In this document: positions 8,135 through 15,714 of the stretch, one piece after another | Layout of the letters: the number at the start of each line of letters is the position of its first letter | Position numbering within the stretch: position 1 is the stretch's first letter | NCBI GenBank assembly: GCA_021771675.1 | Contig: JAETOP010000078.1 | Span: 1-24,119, forward strand | Length of the DNA stretch: 24,119 nucleotides | Direction of reading: 5' to 3' | Source of the DNA: Oscillospiraceae bacterium | GTDB lineage: Bacteria > Bacillota_A > Clostridia > Oscillospirales > Oscillospiraceae | Notes under the pieces: model-generated | The model's database searches: none | Told to the model about the DNA's origin: nothing | The model's input: the letters and a program-made list of their open reading frames with translations, nothing else | Program-made: the position numbers and the translations under genes

Positions 8135-8332
8135 TTACTTTGTCCTGCCGCACAGATAGTCTCCCAGCGCATCCAGAGGAATAGACGTAACCTCCGGCAT
8201 GGCTTTCTCCAAAATTGCCCCCTCTTGAATCAGCCGCCGTGTCCGCGCCTTGCGCTCCTTTACCCGGTTTCGGGCCTCGGCTTCCTCCAAGCGGTGCTTC
8301 GCCTGCAACAGTTTCTTTTCGTTCTCGGTCAT
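8135..8332 (-). CDS. DUF3847-type small mobilization-associated protein
   Basis: 65 aa, highly charged and helical: MTENEKKLLQAKHRLEEAEA, then a basic segment with KARTRRLIQEGAILEK. It matches the DUF3847 type often found beside MOBQ relaxases in Clostridia elements. The ATG at 8332 is chosen because GGGAGG lies 8 bases upstream; a longer reading from 8389 has no such site. It sits on the other side of oriT from the relaxase gene, so a role as an oriT-binding accessory factor is plausible but inferred. Confidence 0.7.
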   Translation of the reverse strand: MTENEKKLLQAKHRLEEAEARNRVKERKARTRRLIQEGAILEKAMPEVTSIPLDALGDYLCGRTK

Positions 8333-8360
8333 CAAAAAATCCTCCCTGTGATAGTAAAAT

Positions 8361-8397
8361 CCGGCTGTCTGATACTGCGTTGGTATCAAACAGCCGG
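8361..8397. terminator. Nested stem-loop between the ParR-like and DUF3847 genes
   Basis: ccggctgt (8361-8368) pairs with acagccgg (8390-8397), and tgatac/gtatca (8370-8375, 8383-8388) pairs inside it. On minus it is followed by ATTTTACT. It probably attenuates or ends the parMR transcript before the DUF3847 gene. Confidence 0.5.
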
Positions 8398-8490
8398 TAT
8401 TTGGTGGTATTATGGTCTTGCTTTATTGAAGTGGTATCAAAATCATTGGAAGTGCTGTCTGCCGCACTATCAAAGCAGGCAGAAGTGCTG

Positions 8491-8865
8491 TCAAAAGCTG
8501 TCCGCAAAGTCCAGAGCGGCATCCATATCCCCGGTATCTTCCTCCGGGGTCGGCTGGCTTGCGGGGGCTGCGCCCTGCATGAGCTGGAGCAGAGGGGCAA
8601 GGCCGGTGGGCGCGGCCTCCCGCAAGCCTTGACAGATGGCCTCCCGTACTTCCCGCAGAAAGGCGTCCTCCTTCTCCCGTGTCTCCAGATAGGGGTCGGC
8701 GGCAAGTTGCTCCTGCCTGCCGAAGTAGGCGTTGACAGCGGCAACGATAGCGCGGTTGACAGAGCGGTATTGCGCCCTGTCCAGCCTTTGCAGATGCTCC
8801 CATGCCTCCCGCTCCTCGGCGTTGTCCAGATTCAGCCGCAGGGTGGTCACATACAGATTTTTCAT
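8491..8865 (-). CDS. ParR-like centromere-binding protein
   Basis: 124 aa. The N-terminus, MKNLYVTTLRLNLDNAEERE, followed by RSVNRAIVAAVNAYFGRQ, resembles the ribbon-helix-helix/ParR-type adaptor encoded after ParM in Firmicutes elements. The C-terminus is acidic and probably disordered, ending DAALDFADSF, which is typical of the tail that contacts the actin-like filament. The start ATG overlaps the ParM stop (ATGA at 8862-8865), so the two are translationally coupled. It is expected to bind the iterons at 9826-9890 and link them to ParM filaments. The family assignment rests on context and short motifs. Confidence 0.7.
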   Translation of the reverse strand: MKNLYVTTLRLNLDNAEEREAWEHLQRLDRAQYRSVNRAIVAAVNAYFGRQEQLAADPYLETREKEDAFLREVREAICQGLREAAPTGLAPLLQLMQGAAPASQPTPEEDTGDMDAALDFADSF

Positions 8866-9779
8866 ACAATGCCGCCCGCCTTCCTCATGCGCCCCTCCGC
8901 CAGCGCCTCATAGCCCTTGGCGGTGGCGCAGATGTCCTCGTTGATGGTGACGCGCCCGGCCTCATACTGGCCGAAGTTGCGCACAAGGCAGCTCCCGCCG
9001 CCCACCACATAGAGCCGCATCAACTCCGGGTCATACTCATGCTCCCGCAGCCTGCGGAAGATACCGGCCACATACTCGGCGGCAGTCTCCCGGATGGCGG
9101 TCAGGTAGCGGTCGCTGATGTCCGCCGTCCCTTTGCGCAGGACGCGCTCGATGGTGGCGTCATCCAGCGTCTTGCCAAACTGCCGCAGGATGCTCTCCCG
9201 GACAGCCAGCATACATTGATGGGTGCCAAACTTTTCCGTATAGCATTTGGTGGATACCGGGCGGCGCTCGTTGATATACATGACATTCATCGTGCCGTTG
9301 CCGATGTCGCAGAGCATATTGGTGCCTTTGAACTCTTTGAGGCTGGCGGCGACGGCGGCGAAGCCCTGCGGGAAGATGTCCGCCCCAGCGAACTCCACAT
9401 GGTAGTCAGCGCCCCGGAAGGTGAAGTCTGCGGCCTCGTTCTGAAGCAGGTACGCCCGGAAGCCGTCCTTCTGCTCGCTCACCCAAGTGAGGGGCAGTCC
9501 CGCCGCCAGATGAACACGGGCAGAGGCCAGCTTACGGATATTCAGCTCTCTGGCGATGGCGGCAAGGGTCAGGAGGTAGTAGTCGCCGTCCGTCATCTTG
9601 TCGGCGGTGAACTCCTTGTGTCCCTCGCCAATGGTGTAATACTGGCCCTCGTAGATCAGCAGGTCATTCTTGAAGGCCGGTTCTTTGTCATGGGCGGTCA
9701 CGCCGGTTTTGAAGCAGGTGTGAGCGGTCTTGATGTTGCCGTAGCCGTGGTCGATGCCAATGATAATAGGGTTGTTCAT
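8862..9779 (-). CDS. parM: ParM/StbA-like actin-fold plasmid segregation ATPase
   Basis: 305 aa. An actin-like ATPase that polymerises and pushes sister DNA molecules apart. The nucleotide-binding motifs are visible: phosphate 1 in IGIDHGYGNIKTAH (about 5-20), phosphate 2 in CDIGNGTMNVMYI, and the adenosine motif YVVGGGSCLV near the C-terminus. The start is ATG at 9779, with GGAAAGGAAACGAT upstream. An upstream in-frame GTG/ATG-like extension to 9800 lacks a ribosome site. It is followed by ParR in a 4-nt overlap and preceded by an iteron array. Such a system on an integrated element suggests it exists at times as a circular replicon. Confidence 0.85.
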   Translation of the reverse strand: MNNPIIIGIDHGYGNIKTAHTCFKTGVTAHDKEPAFKNDLLIYEGQYYTIGEGHKEFTADKMTDGDYYLLTLAAIARELNIRKLASARVHLAAGLPLTWVSEQKDGFRAYLLQNEAADFTFRGADYHVEFAGADIFPQGFAAVAASLKEFKGTNMLCDIGNGTMNVMYINERRPVSTKCYTEKFGTHQCMLAVRESILRQFGKTLDDATIERVLRKGTADISDRYLTAIRETAAEYVAGIFRRLREHEYDPELMRLYVVGGGSCLVRNFGQYEAGRVTINEDICATAKGYEALAEGRMRKAGGIV

Positions 9780-9825
9780 ATCGTTTCCTTTCCGCCGCAA
9801 TGCGGCTGTAACATGATTGATGATG

Positions 9826-9890
9826 TGTACGGCACTGTACGGAACGGCGACGTTCTGTACGGCGCTGTACGGTCAGATGGTGTACTTCGG
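9826..9890. repeat. parC: Iteron array, candidate parC centromere
   Basis: TGTACGG repeats fall on a 10-bp grid: TGTACGGCAC (9826), TGTACGGAAC (9836), a degenerate unit (9846), TGTACGGCGC (9856) and TGTACGGTCA (9866), then TGTACTTCGG (9881) after a 5-bp shift. Two more copies lie at 10003 and 10012. One repeat per helical turn directly upstream of parM is the arrangement of known parC sites bound by ParR. They could alternatively serve as replication iterons for the primase/helicase. Confidence 0.75.
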
Positions 9891-9981
9891 ATTTCCTATC
9901 TGTGCCTATAAGCTGTAAAATCTCTTGTTTTCGCTGCTATTCTGCACTCTTTCGGGTGGTATGGCGCAGATTAAAAATGGA

Positions 9982-10028
9982 TTCAAAAACTGCCGTACAC
10001 TCTGTACGGCGTGTACGGCAGTTTTGAA
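9982..10028. terminator. Terminator-like palindrome after the SF3 helicase gene
   Basis: ttcaaaaactgccgtacac (9982-10000) pairs with gtgtacggcagttttgaa (10011-10028): 18 pairs with one extra A. The arms have A/T-rich outer ends giving U-tracts on both strands, and the right end lies 14 bp past the helicase stop. The centre and right arm carry two TGTACGGC copies, so it may also belong to the centromere/iteron region. Confidence 0.7.
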
Positions 10029-10042
10029 GTCCGTTCCCCATC

Positions 10043-11371
10043 TTAATAGGGAAGAAGATTCAGCACCTCGACGCCGATGAAGCCCCGCACCCGCTTTCCG
10101 GCCACATAGACGTTATTGGTGGCCTCTACGTTGTAGAGCCGTTCATTCTGTGCCAGTTCAGAACTAAGGCGATTGGCGGACATGGGCTTCTGCGCGTTGT
10201 CCTCGCACCATCGCTGGTATGCATCATAGATGGCCTTGGAGCTGGCCTCGCTGTCGGCCTTGAAGCGGATATAGCCCTCGGATTGAAGGAACTCGATCAC
10301 ATTGTTGCTGCTGCGCTTGACCGTCTCCATGTTCTCTCTGGTCTTCTCGCTGATGGTGAACTGATAGTTGTTCCCGATGAGCCGGTGCAGTCCCTCCAGA
10401 CACCACAGAAAGATGCCCTCCCGTTCCTTTGCCAGCCTGTCCACAAGGAAGGGATCGTCCGCTCTCCCGGCGGGCCGGTCTTTAGTGGTCAGCACGATCT
10501 GGCGGCGGAAAAAGCCGTCGGATTTGTCATGGAGGGCGGTCAATGCCCCGTTGCCGAAGCAGAGGAAACGGACATAGAGCTGGCTTTGGTAGCTCTGTAC
10601 CCCCTTGCGCTCCATGTCCATCTTGCACTCGGAGGTCACGATGGATTTGATATAGTTGGTCTTTGGCAGGGCACTCATATCCATATCATCATCCACCATG
10701 AGCAGCTTGCTCTCAAGGTCGGCGCGGCTGAAACGGTTGATCTCCACCTTCTGGATACTGGTGGTGTTCATGCTGTCCCCCAAGATGGAGCGCATGACAA
10801 GCCCCACTCTGGACTTGCCCTCGCCGCCTTTGCCGATCATCAGGAGCATCTTCTGCCCCTTGGTGGTGGGCAGCAGGCAGTAGCCCATAAACTCCTGCAA
10901 GGTGGGGATGTCCTCCGGGTGCAGCAGCTCCGTCAGAAAGCACATCCACCGCTTGGGCGGCGGCGCGTCCGGGACATAGGCGGCGGTCAGGCGGTTGTTG
11001 CAGTAGCTCTTGTCGGACGAAAAGCGGCCATCCATGAAGTAGGTGCCGTTGGCCACATGGATGCGATCCGTTTCGATGGGGAGGGGCGGGGAATAGGCTT
11101 GCAGCTTGATGCTGGACAGCAGGTTTGCCACGATTTTGGACAGGCCGGAAGTCAGACAGCCGGAGATTTCGTCCAGAATCAGGTTGCCGATCTGCGCCTC
11201 GTCCTCGATCAGCCCGTCCACCGTGAACAGCCGCCCCCGCACACACTTCATCGGGTGCTTCTCCAAAAACTGCTGGCAGAACAGCACTTCGTTGATATGC
11301 TTGCCGTCAAACCATGTGGGCAGGCTCTCGTCAGACGGCGAGATCATAGCTTCGTTTTCTTCTCTGCTCAA
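10043..11371 (-). CDS. Phage/plasmid-type SF3 helicase (P4 primase C-terminal/D5-like)
   Basis: 442 aa. Superfamily 3 helicase for replicating small mobile DNAs. Walker A is GKGGEGKS (about 177-184), Walker B is KLLMVDDDMD (about 222-231), and the motif C region contains RFLCFGNGALTAL. The N-terminal about 150 residues are a D5_N-like region. The C-terminus is a winged-helix-like segment (about 350-442). The start is TTG at 11371, with AGGAGG at 11381-11386 (9-nt spacing); this overlaps the CHC2 gene by 41 bp, so the two are coupled. It has no archaeal-eukaryotic primase or TOPRIM domain; priming may depend on the CHC2 partner or on the host. Confidence 0.85.
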   Translation of the reverse strand: MSREENEAMISPSDESLPTWFDGKHINEVLFCQQFLEKHPMKCVRGRLFTVDGLIEDEAQIGNLILDEISGCLTSGLSKIVANLLSSIKLQAYSPPLPIETDRIHVANGTYFMDGRFSSDKSYCNNRLTAAYVPDAPPPKRWMCFLTELLHPEDIPTLQEFMGYCLLPTTKGQKMLLMIGKGGEGKSRVGLVMRSILGDSMNTTSIQKVEINRFSRADLESKLLMVDDDMDMSALPKTNYIKSIVTSECKMDMERKGVQSYQSQLYVRFLCFGNGALTALHDKSDGFFRRQIVLTTKDRPAGRADDPFLVDRLAKEREGIFLWCLEGLHRLIGNNYQFTISEKTRENMETVKRSSNNVIEFLQSEGYIRFKADSEASSKAIYDAYQRWCEDNAQKPMSANRLSSELAQNERLYNVEATNNVYVAGKRVRGFIGVEVLNLLPY

Positions 11372-11981
11372 TGCGTCTTTCCTCCTTGCGCTTTCTCTCG
11401 GTGTACTCCTTCAGCTCCGCGATCCTGCCGGTGTCCAGCAGCTCCCGCAGGACGGCGACACGCTCTCCGGCATCGCCGGTGATGAAGATGTCGCAGAGAT
11501 ATTCAATGCGGCTCTCCATCTGGCAGGCTTCCACGAAGCGGTCATCCAGAGGGTCATCCGGCGTCTTGGGGTTGTATTTCTTCTTCCAGTCCCATAGAAG
11601 ATGCAGATAGCCCGTGAGAACAGAAAAACACAGCCGTTCATCCTCTTTGAACTGCTGTGTCTGGTGGTATGGGATTCGTTTTTGTGGGAGCGGTGGCCGG
11701 GACTGCATCTGTCCCTGCTGGATGGGAATACCGAAGTCGTCCGCCAGCCGATGGGCGGCGCCATAGGCAGTCAAGCCGGTGAGTTGCGCCGTCAGGTCGA
11801 TGACATCGCCAGTTTTCTGACATCCGAAGCAATGGAAGTGGTCGGGGTACAACTTCATGCTGGGGGTGCGATCTGGATGGAAGGGGCAGCGGGCCATCCC
11901 GCCGCGACGGACAGGTAGGCCGTATCTGGCTGCGGCCATCTCCGGCGTGACCTGTTCCTTGATGGTTTCAAAAAGATTCAA
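11331..11981 (-). CDS. CHC2 zinc-finger primase-like protein (no TOPRIM)
   Basis: 216 aa. It has the DnaG-type CHC2 zinc finger that recognises template DNA: Cys32, His35, Cys51 and Cys54 in CPFHPDRTPS and HFHCFGCQKTGD. The rest (about 100-216) is helical and charged, with no catalytic TOPRIM domain, so it is not a complete primase alone. The start is TTG at 11981, with AGGAGG at 11988-11993 six bases away. A longer reading from 12035 crosses the terminator hairpin and is unlikely. It is followed in overlap by the SF3 helicase, which suggests a split primase/helicase. Confidence 0.8.
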   Translation of the reverse strand: MNLFETIKEQVTPEMAAARYGLPVRRGGMARCPFHPDRTPSMKLYPDHFHCFGCQKTGDVIDLTAQLTGLTAYGAAHRLADDFGIPIQQGQMQSRPPLPQKRIPYHQTQQFKEDERLCFSVLTGYLHLLWDWKKKYNPKTPDDPLDDRFVEACQMESRIEYLCDIFITGDAGERVAVLRELLDTGRIAELKEYTERKRKEERRIEQRRKRSYDLAV

Positions 11982-12005
11982 TGGTTTCCTCCTTCTGGGC
12001 ATAAG

Positions 12006-12040
12006 AAAAAGCGGCCTGCCCGTTGAATGGGGCAAGCCGC
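12006..12040 (-). terminator. Rho-independent terminator upstream of the CHC2 gene
   Basis: On minus, gcggcttgcccc (from 12029-12040) pairs with gggcaggccgc (from 12011-12021), and TTTTTCTT follows. It ends transcription from the recombinase/zinc-ribbon genes before the replication operon. Confidence 0.8.
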
Positions 12041-12051
12041 TTGATTGATTT

Positions 12052-12199
12052 CGTTACGGATATGGTAAGTGGTCATTTTGGACACTTAGCTTAACCGTAA
12101 CGCTAAGTGCTGGTGACAAAAGTTGTCACCAGCAAAGCGCCCCGAATTTCAGTAGCCGCTACCAAAATTCAGGGCGCATATAGTTCTCTATCCGTAACG
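12052..12199. repeat. Cluster of inverted repeats between the zinc-ribbon and CHC2 genes
   Basis: GCTGGTGACAA (12109-12119) and TTGTCACCAGC (12123-12133) form a perfect 11-bp palindrome with a 3-nt centre. gcgccccgaattt (12137-12149) pairs with aaattcagggcgc (12165-12177), with one G-T pair. CGTTACGGATA (12052-12062) is the exact inverse of TATCCGTAACG (12189-12199), and CCGTAACG occurs a third time at 12095-12102. The right hairpin overlaps the zinc-ribbon stop codon. The block may be a terminator, a recombination site or a structured RNA leader. Confidence 0.7.
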
Positions 12200-12528
12200 C
12201 TCTGCCGGTATGCTTTCTGCCGGCAGGCGTTGCTGCAATACTTGGCGTCAGACCGCTTGGGGGTGAAGGTTTTGCCACACCCGGCGCATACAAGGTCTTT
12301 GCGCCGCTCTAACCGATGCCGAAGCTGGTGCTTGTAGTTGCCCAGCTTACCGCAGGTGTAGTAATAGCAGTATTTTTTTGACTTGATCCTCGTATAAAAT
12401 TCCCTGCCGCAGCCAAAGCAGATAATCTTGCGCACAGGGAACTCGTATACAACGCCTTCCTCCTCCTGCAAGCGATAACATTCTTTCAGATGCTCCTGAT
12501 TTCTGTATTCATATTCCGCATACTGCAT
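12169..12528 (-). CDS. Small double zinc-ribbon protein coupled to the recombinase
   Basis: 119 aa. Two Cys clusters are seen: CFGCGREFYTRIKSKKYCYY with a later Cys (about 37-65), and CAGCGKTFTPKRSDAKYCSN followed by ACRQKAYRQ at the C-terminus. Both look like short zinc ribbons for nucleic acid or protein binding. ATG 12528 is chosen because it begins 20 bp before the recombinase stop, which suggests translational coupling; the longer reading from 12678 lies inside the recombinase coding region. The function is unknown; a recombination directionality or accessory role for the neighbouring recombinase is a guess from position. Confidence 0.7.
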   Translation of the reverse strand: MQYAEYEYRNQEHLKECYRLQEEEGVVYEFPVRKIICFGCGREFYTRIKSKKYCYYYTCGKLGNYKHQLRHRLERRKDLVCAGCGKTFTPKRSDAKYCSNACRQKAYRQSVTDRELYAP

Positions 12529-14344
12529 CGCTGACCACCCCTTCCCGCTGGGCTTCCTCCCGCCGCTTGCGCTCCCGTTCCCGTTGCCGTCTGCCGCGCT
12601 CCCGGTAATACTCCCGCTTTTGCCGCTCCTTCTCCGCCTGCAACAGCTCCTCCTCCGTAGGCTCCGGCATGGGTACATCGAACTTGCCGATGAATTTCAG
12701 ATAGATGTCAACCTCCTGCACCCGGTCGCCCCCGATCTTCTCCGGGGCATGGACGATGATTTTGTCGATGAACTCATAGATCATGGGCGTGGTCAGAACG
12801 GAAAAGTCCGTATATCGCTTTGCGAGGGCAAGGAACTGGTCAACCCTGTCCGTGTCGCTCTCATAGGCGTCCAGCTTCTCGTTGTCCTGCGCGATGACGG
12901 CCTCCAGCTCGGCCTGCTCCCGTTCATACTCGCCGGAGAGCATGGCGAAACGCTTTTCGGTCAGATGCCCTGCGGCAAAGGATTCATACAGTTTCTTAAT
13001 CAGCCCGTCCAGCTCGGCACAGCGTTTCTTTGCCTTGCCCAACTGCCGTTTTAACTCCTTGGCGGCCTCCTTTTGCCGTACCTCGGAAGCTTCCCGCACC
13101 TTCTGGATAAAGTCAGCCTCGTTGGAGATCGCGTAGCTGCTCACCATGCGTATCGTGTCCAGAATCAGCATCCGCAGGGATTTCGTGCTGATATAGTGAC
13201 CGAAGCATTTGGTGTCGGTGTTGTTATAGGTCAGGGCATAGGTGGAGCAATTATAGTGGTCATAGGGGTACAGTCCGCTCACCGGGTCTAAGCCCCGGTT
13301 TTCTTTTTGCGCCTGCGCCCGCCCCTTGTGATTATACAGCTTTGCGCCGCAGTCGGCGCAGTAGAGCAGGCCGGTCAAGGGGTTGGCCTCTCCCGTGGTG
13401 TCCGTCCTCCTGACCGTCTTTCTGACCTGCTGGGCAAGCTGCCAAGTCTCCGGGTCAACGATGGCTTCATGGGTGTTCTCAAAGACCGTCCATTCCTCCG
13501 GGGGCCGCTTGATGGCGTGTTTGTCCTTATACGATTCCTTGTAGGAACGGAAGTTGACCGTATGCCCCATATACTCCGGCTTCGCCAGAATATTGCTGAC
13601 AGAAGTGGCGCTCCAGTCATAGGGCCTCGTGGTGTCCACATTGTTCTTCTGCGTCCCCTGTCCACGCTTGCCCATATAATAGGAGGGGCGCTCTACCTTA
13701 TCATCCCGCAGGAGATTGGCGATCTCCTGCGGGCCTTTGCCGTTCATGCTGAGCTGGAAGATGCGCCGTACAACGGCGGCGGCTTCCTCGTCGATCAGCC
13801 AGTGGTGCTTGTCCTGCGGGTCTTTGCGGTAGCCATAGATGGCGTGGTTGGTGGTGGGCTTGCCTGCCTTGCCTCTGGCTTGATAGGCCGCGCACTGCTT
13901 GCGGCTGCAATCCCGCAGATACCACTCGTTCATGATATTCAAAAACGGCGCGAACTCGCTGGTCGCTTTGTCCGCGCTGTCCACGCCGTTTCCAATGGCG
14001 ATGAAGCGGACGCCCTGCTCCCGGAACAGCACTTCCGTATAAAAGCCGGTTTGCAGATAGTCCCTGCCGATTCTGGACATATCCTTCGCCAGCACGATGG
14101 CCACCTTCCCGGCCTCGATGTCGGCCAGCATCCGCTTCCATGCCGGACGCTCGAAGGTTCCTCCAGAAATGCCGTCGTCCGTATAGTGGACGCAGTTGGT
14201 AAAGCCGTGGGAGGCGGCGTAGTCCTCCAAATATCGCTTTTGATTCACAATGGAATTGCTGTCCCCCGTCAATTCATCGTCACGGGAGAGGCGTTCGTAG
14301 CAAGCCGTGATCTTCTCGTTTATTTCCGTCTGCCTGATGTTCAT
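12509..14344 (-). CDS. TnpX-like large serine recombinase (element integrase)
   Basis: 611 aa, full length. It catalyses excision and integration of the element. The resolvase domain (about 10-160) has the catalytic Ser20 in YERLSRDDELTGDSNSI and the arginine motif KDMSRIGRDYL. The recombinase DNA-binding domain (about 175-310) includes GYRKDP and ILAKPEYMGH. A zinc ribbon (YCADCGAKL and later Cys, about 335-400) is followed by a coiled coil with the DUF4368-like LTEKRFAMLSGEYEREQAEL, then a basic Arg/Glu tail. The start ATG follows TnpW by 13 bp. It is the only intact recombinase here, so it is the best candidate for making the GA junctions at 115 and 18029. Confidence 0.93.
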   Translation of the reverse strand: MNIRQTEINEKITACYERLSRDDELTGDSNSIVNQKRYLEDYAASHGFTNCVHYTDDGISGGTFERPAWKRMLADIEAGKVAIVLAKDMSRIGRDYLQTGFYTEVLFREQGVRFIAIGNGVDSADKATSEFAPFLNIMNEWYLRDCSRKQCAAYQARGKAGKPTTNHAIYGYRKDPQDKHHWLIDEEAAAVVRRIFQLSMNGKGPQEIANLLRDDKVERPSYYMGKRGQGTQKNNVDTTRPYDWSATSVSNILAKPEYMGHTVNFRSYKESYKDKHAIKRPPEEWTVFENTHEAIVDPETWQLAQQVRKTVRRTDTTGEANPLTGLLYCADCGAKLYNHKGRAQAQKENRGLDPVSGLYPYDHYNCSTYALTYNNTDTKCFGHYISTKSLRMLILDTIRMVSSYAISNEADFIQKVREASEVRQKEAAKELKRQLGKAKKRCAELDGLIKKLYESFAAGHLTEKRFAMLSGEYEREQAELEAVIAQDNEKLDAYESDTDRVDQFLALAKRYTDFSVLTTPMIYEFIDKIIVHAPEKIGGDRVQEVDIYLKFIGKFDVPMPEPTEEELLQAEKERQKREYYRERGRRQRERERKRREEAQREGVVSDAVCGI

Positions 14345-14357
14345 ATCCGAACTCCTT

Positions 14358-14549
14358 TCAGGCTGGACGGCTCACTTGTGGTGTCTCCATTGTACCACAA
14401 GTTCCGCCGTTTGTAACTACTTCGTTGCGAATAATTCGTAAAATTTTGTCCTCCATTGTCTCCTTGGCGGTGTCGCTGGTGTGGACGCGCACCTTATAGA
14501 TGGTGCCGCCGATGCGCCGGGTCATAAAGATATTGGTGTTGGCGGTCAT
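14358..14549 (-). CDS. tnpW: TnpW-family transposon protein
   Basis: 63 aa. MTANTNIFMTRRIGGTIYKV is followed by VHTSDTAKETMEDKILRII. This is the pattern of the small TnpW proteins encoded next to TnpX-type recombinases in Tn4451-like elements. Their biochemical role is not established. The ATG at 14549 has AGAGAGG upstream; a longer reading to 14582 has no site. It ends 13 bp before the recombinase start, so the two form one operon with the coupled zinc-ribbon gene. Confidence 0.8.
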   Translation of the reverse strand: MTANTNIFMTRRIGGTIYKVRVHTSDTAKETMEDKILRIIRNEVVTNGGTCGTMETPQVSRPA

Positions 14550-14794
14550 TGTACCTCTCTTTCTTGCGTTCAGGACGCACATGGTGTATACTGTTGATGG
14601 TTCCGATTGCTGTAACTGACATTTCGCTCTTTGCTATCCGTAGCACAGAAGCACAGTAAGCCCCTCCTTTCTCCTAACGGAAGTAACCTGTGTAACAGAT
14701 AATCAGATTACCTCTCTACTGATAGGAGAAATTCGGGGTGTAAATCGGAACTGTTTTTCCAAAATCGCAGAAATAATTTTTCGGGGGTGAGGTC

Positions 14795-15658
14795 ATGGCG
14801 GCAATACTGGACAATGACAGCCTGCCGGACGCTGCCGGGGACGGCTTCACCGATTGGGATGACGCGCCAGCCGATGAGGGGTTAGAGCAGGCATTAGCGG
14901 AGGAACGCTCCGCTGAATTGGAGCGCGAGTTGGAGCAGGACGAGCATCCTGTAGACTACAATGCCGAACTGGAGGACGAGGCGGAGGAAATCGCCGCCGT
15001 CAGCGAGAAGCGGCTGAAGCGGGAGCTGCGGGCTGAGGCCATGCGCCGGTTGGAGGACGCAGCGCGGACAGAGGCCGACTTTGCCGTGGTGGTGGGGGAA
15101 TGGGACAGAATAGACAGCAACCGGGAGCGACGGGAACGGGATCACGAAAACCTGCGGGGCGATGTCCCTTTGGAGTATCAGGCGGTGCCGGAGCCGAAGA
15201 TCGTGCCGCATTGGATGAACACCCCGGCCTTTCGCCAGCTTTGCAGCGGGAACTTTCTGGATATCCTCTTTGACTGCCCCTATGAGATGCACGAGTTGAC
15301 CGCCAACGCCTTTCTCTCCGGCATGGTAAAAGAGTTGAGCGAGGAACATAAGGAGGTCCTCTATTTCCTCTCCCTGCGGCTATACAGCACTGTGCAGCTT
15401 GCCGCCCTCCGGGGGCAGTCTGACCGCAACATCCGCAAGCTGCGGACAACTATCCATAAGAAGCTGCAAAAGAAGCTGTACGCCCATCTAAAGGAGAAGT
15501 TGGAGCGCGGTGACAGTCTGACGCTGCGGGAACGGCAATTCATGGCCGAGTATGAAGCTGTAGCGGAGCAGAAGGGCAAGGACGCTGTTATCCGCCGGGA
15601 GAACAAAACGAAACCGCGCAAAAAGAAAGCCGTCCTTGACGATGGCAAGGACGGCTGA
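14795..15658 (+). CDS. Sigma-70 region 4-like HTH protein
   Basis: 287 aa. The acidic N-terminal half (about 1-110) is rich in Glu/Asp and probably coiled coil. The C-terminal part (about 185-240) is a sigma region 4-like helix-turn-helix: LSEEHKEVLYFLSLRLYSTV, then QLAALRGQSDRNIRKLRTTI. It ends in a basic tail (ENKTKPRKKKA). The ATG at 14795 follows GGGGGTGAGG. Proteins of this kind are common next to recombinases on Clostridia mobile elements and may direct polymerase to element promoters. There is no clear region 2, so it may be a regulator rather than a full sigma factor. It is divergent from tnpW across 245 bp of non-coding DNA with no clear promoter. Confidence 0.7.
   Translation: MAAILDNDSLPDAAGDGFTDWDDAPADEGLEQALAEERSAELERELEQDEHPVDYNAELEDEAEEIAAVSEKRLKRELRAEAMRRLEDAARTEADFAVVVGEWDRIDSNRERRERDHENLRGDVPLEYQAVPEPKIVPHWMNTPAFRQLCSGNFLDILFDCPYEMHELTANAFLSGMVKELSEEHKEVLYFLSLRLYSTVQLAALRGQSDRNIRKLRTTIHKKLQKKLYAHLKEKLERGDSLTLRERQFMAEYEAVAEQKGKDAVIRRENKTKPRKKKAVLDDGKDG
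15629..15655. promoter_or_regulatory. Perfect stem-loop at the 3' end of the sigma-like gene
   Basis: gccgtccttg (15629-15638) and caaggacggc (15646-15655) form a 10-bp stem with a 7-nt loop that ends exactly at the TGA stop. It lies inside the coding sequence and before the DUF6076 gene, so it may attenuate read-through or protect the mRNA end. Confidence 0.6.
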
Positions 15659-15714
15659 TAGAATAGTAATAGTTTTAACAGCTACGCAAATTACAGAGCG
15701 AGAGGATGCGCACC

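Noticed and set aside
8802..9911. 369-codon open frame on plus opposite parM
   Set aside because: It is a shadow of the ParM-like ATPase and runs through the iteron array.
10283..11482. 399-codon open frame on plus opposite the SF3 helicase gene
   Set aside because: It is the shadow of the helicase with Walker motifs on the other strand, with low-complexity His/Leu/Gly content.
13307..14416. 369-codon open frame on plus opposite the recombinase
   Set aside because: It is antisense to an intact serine recombinase with its catalytic motifs, and no family resemblance was seen.
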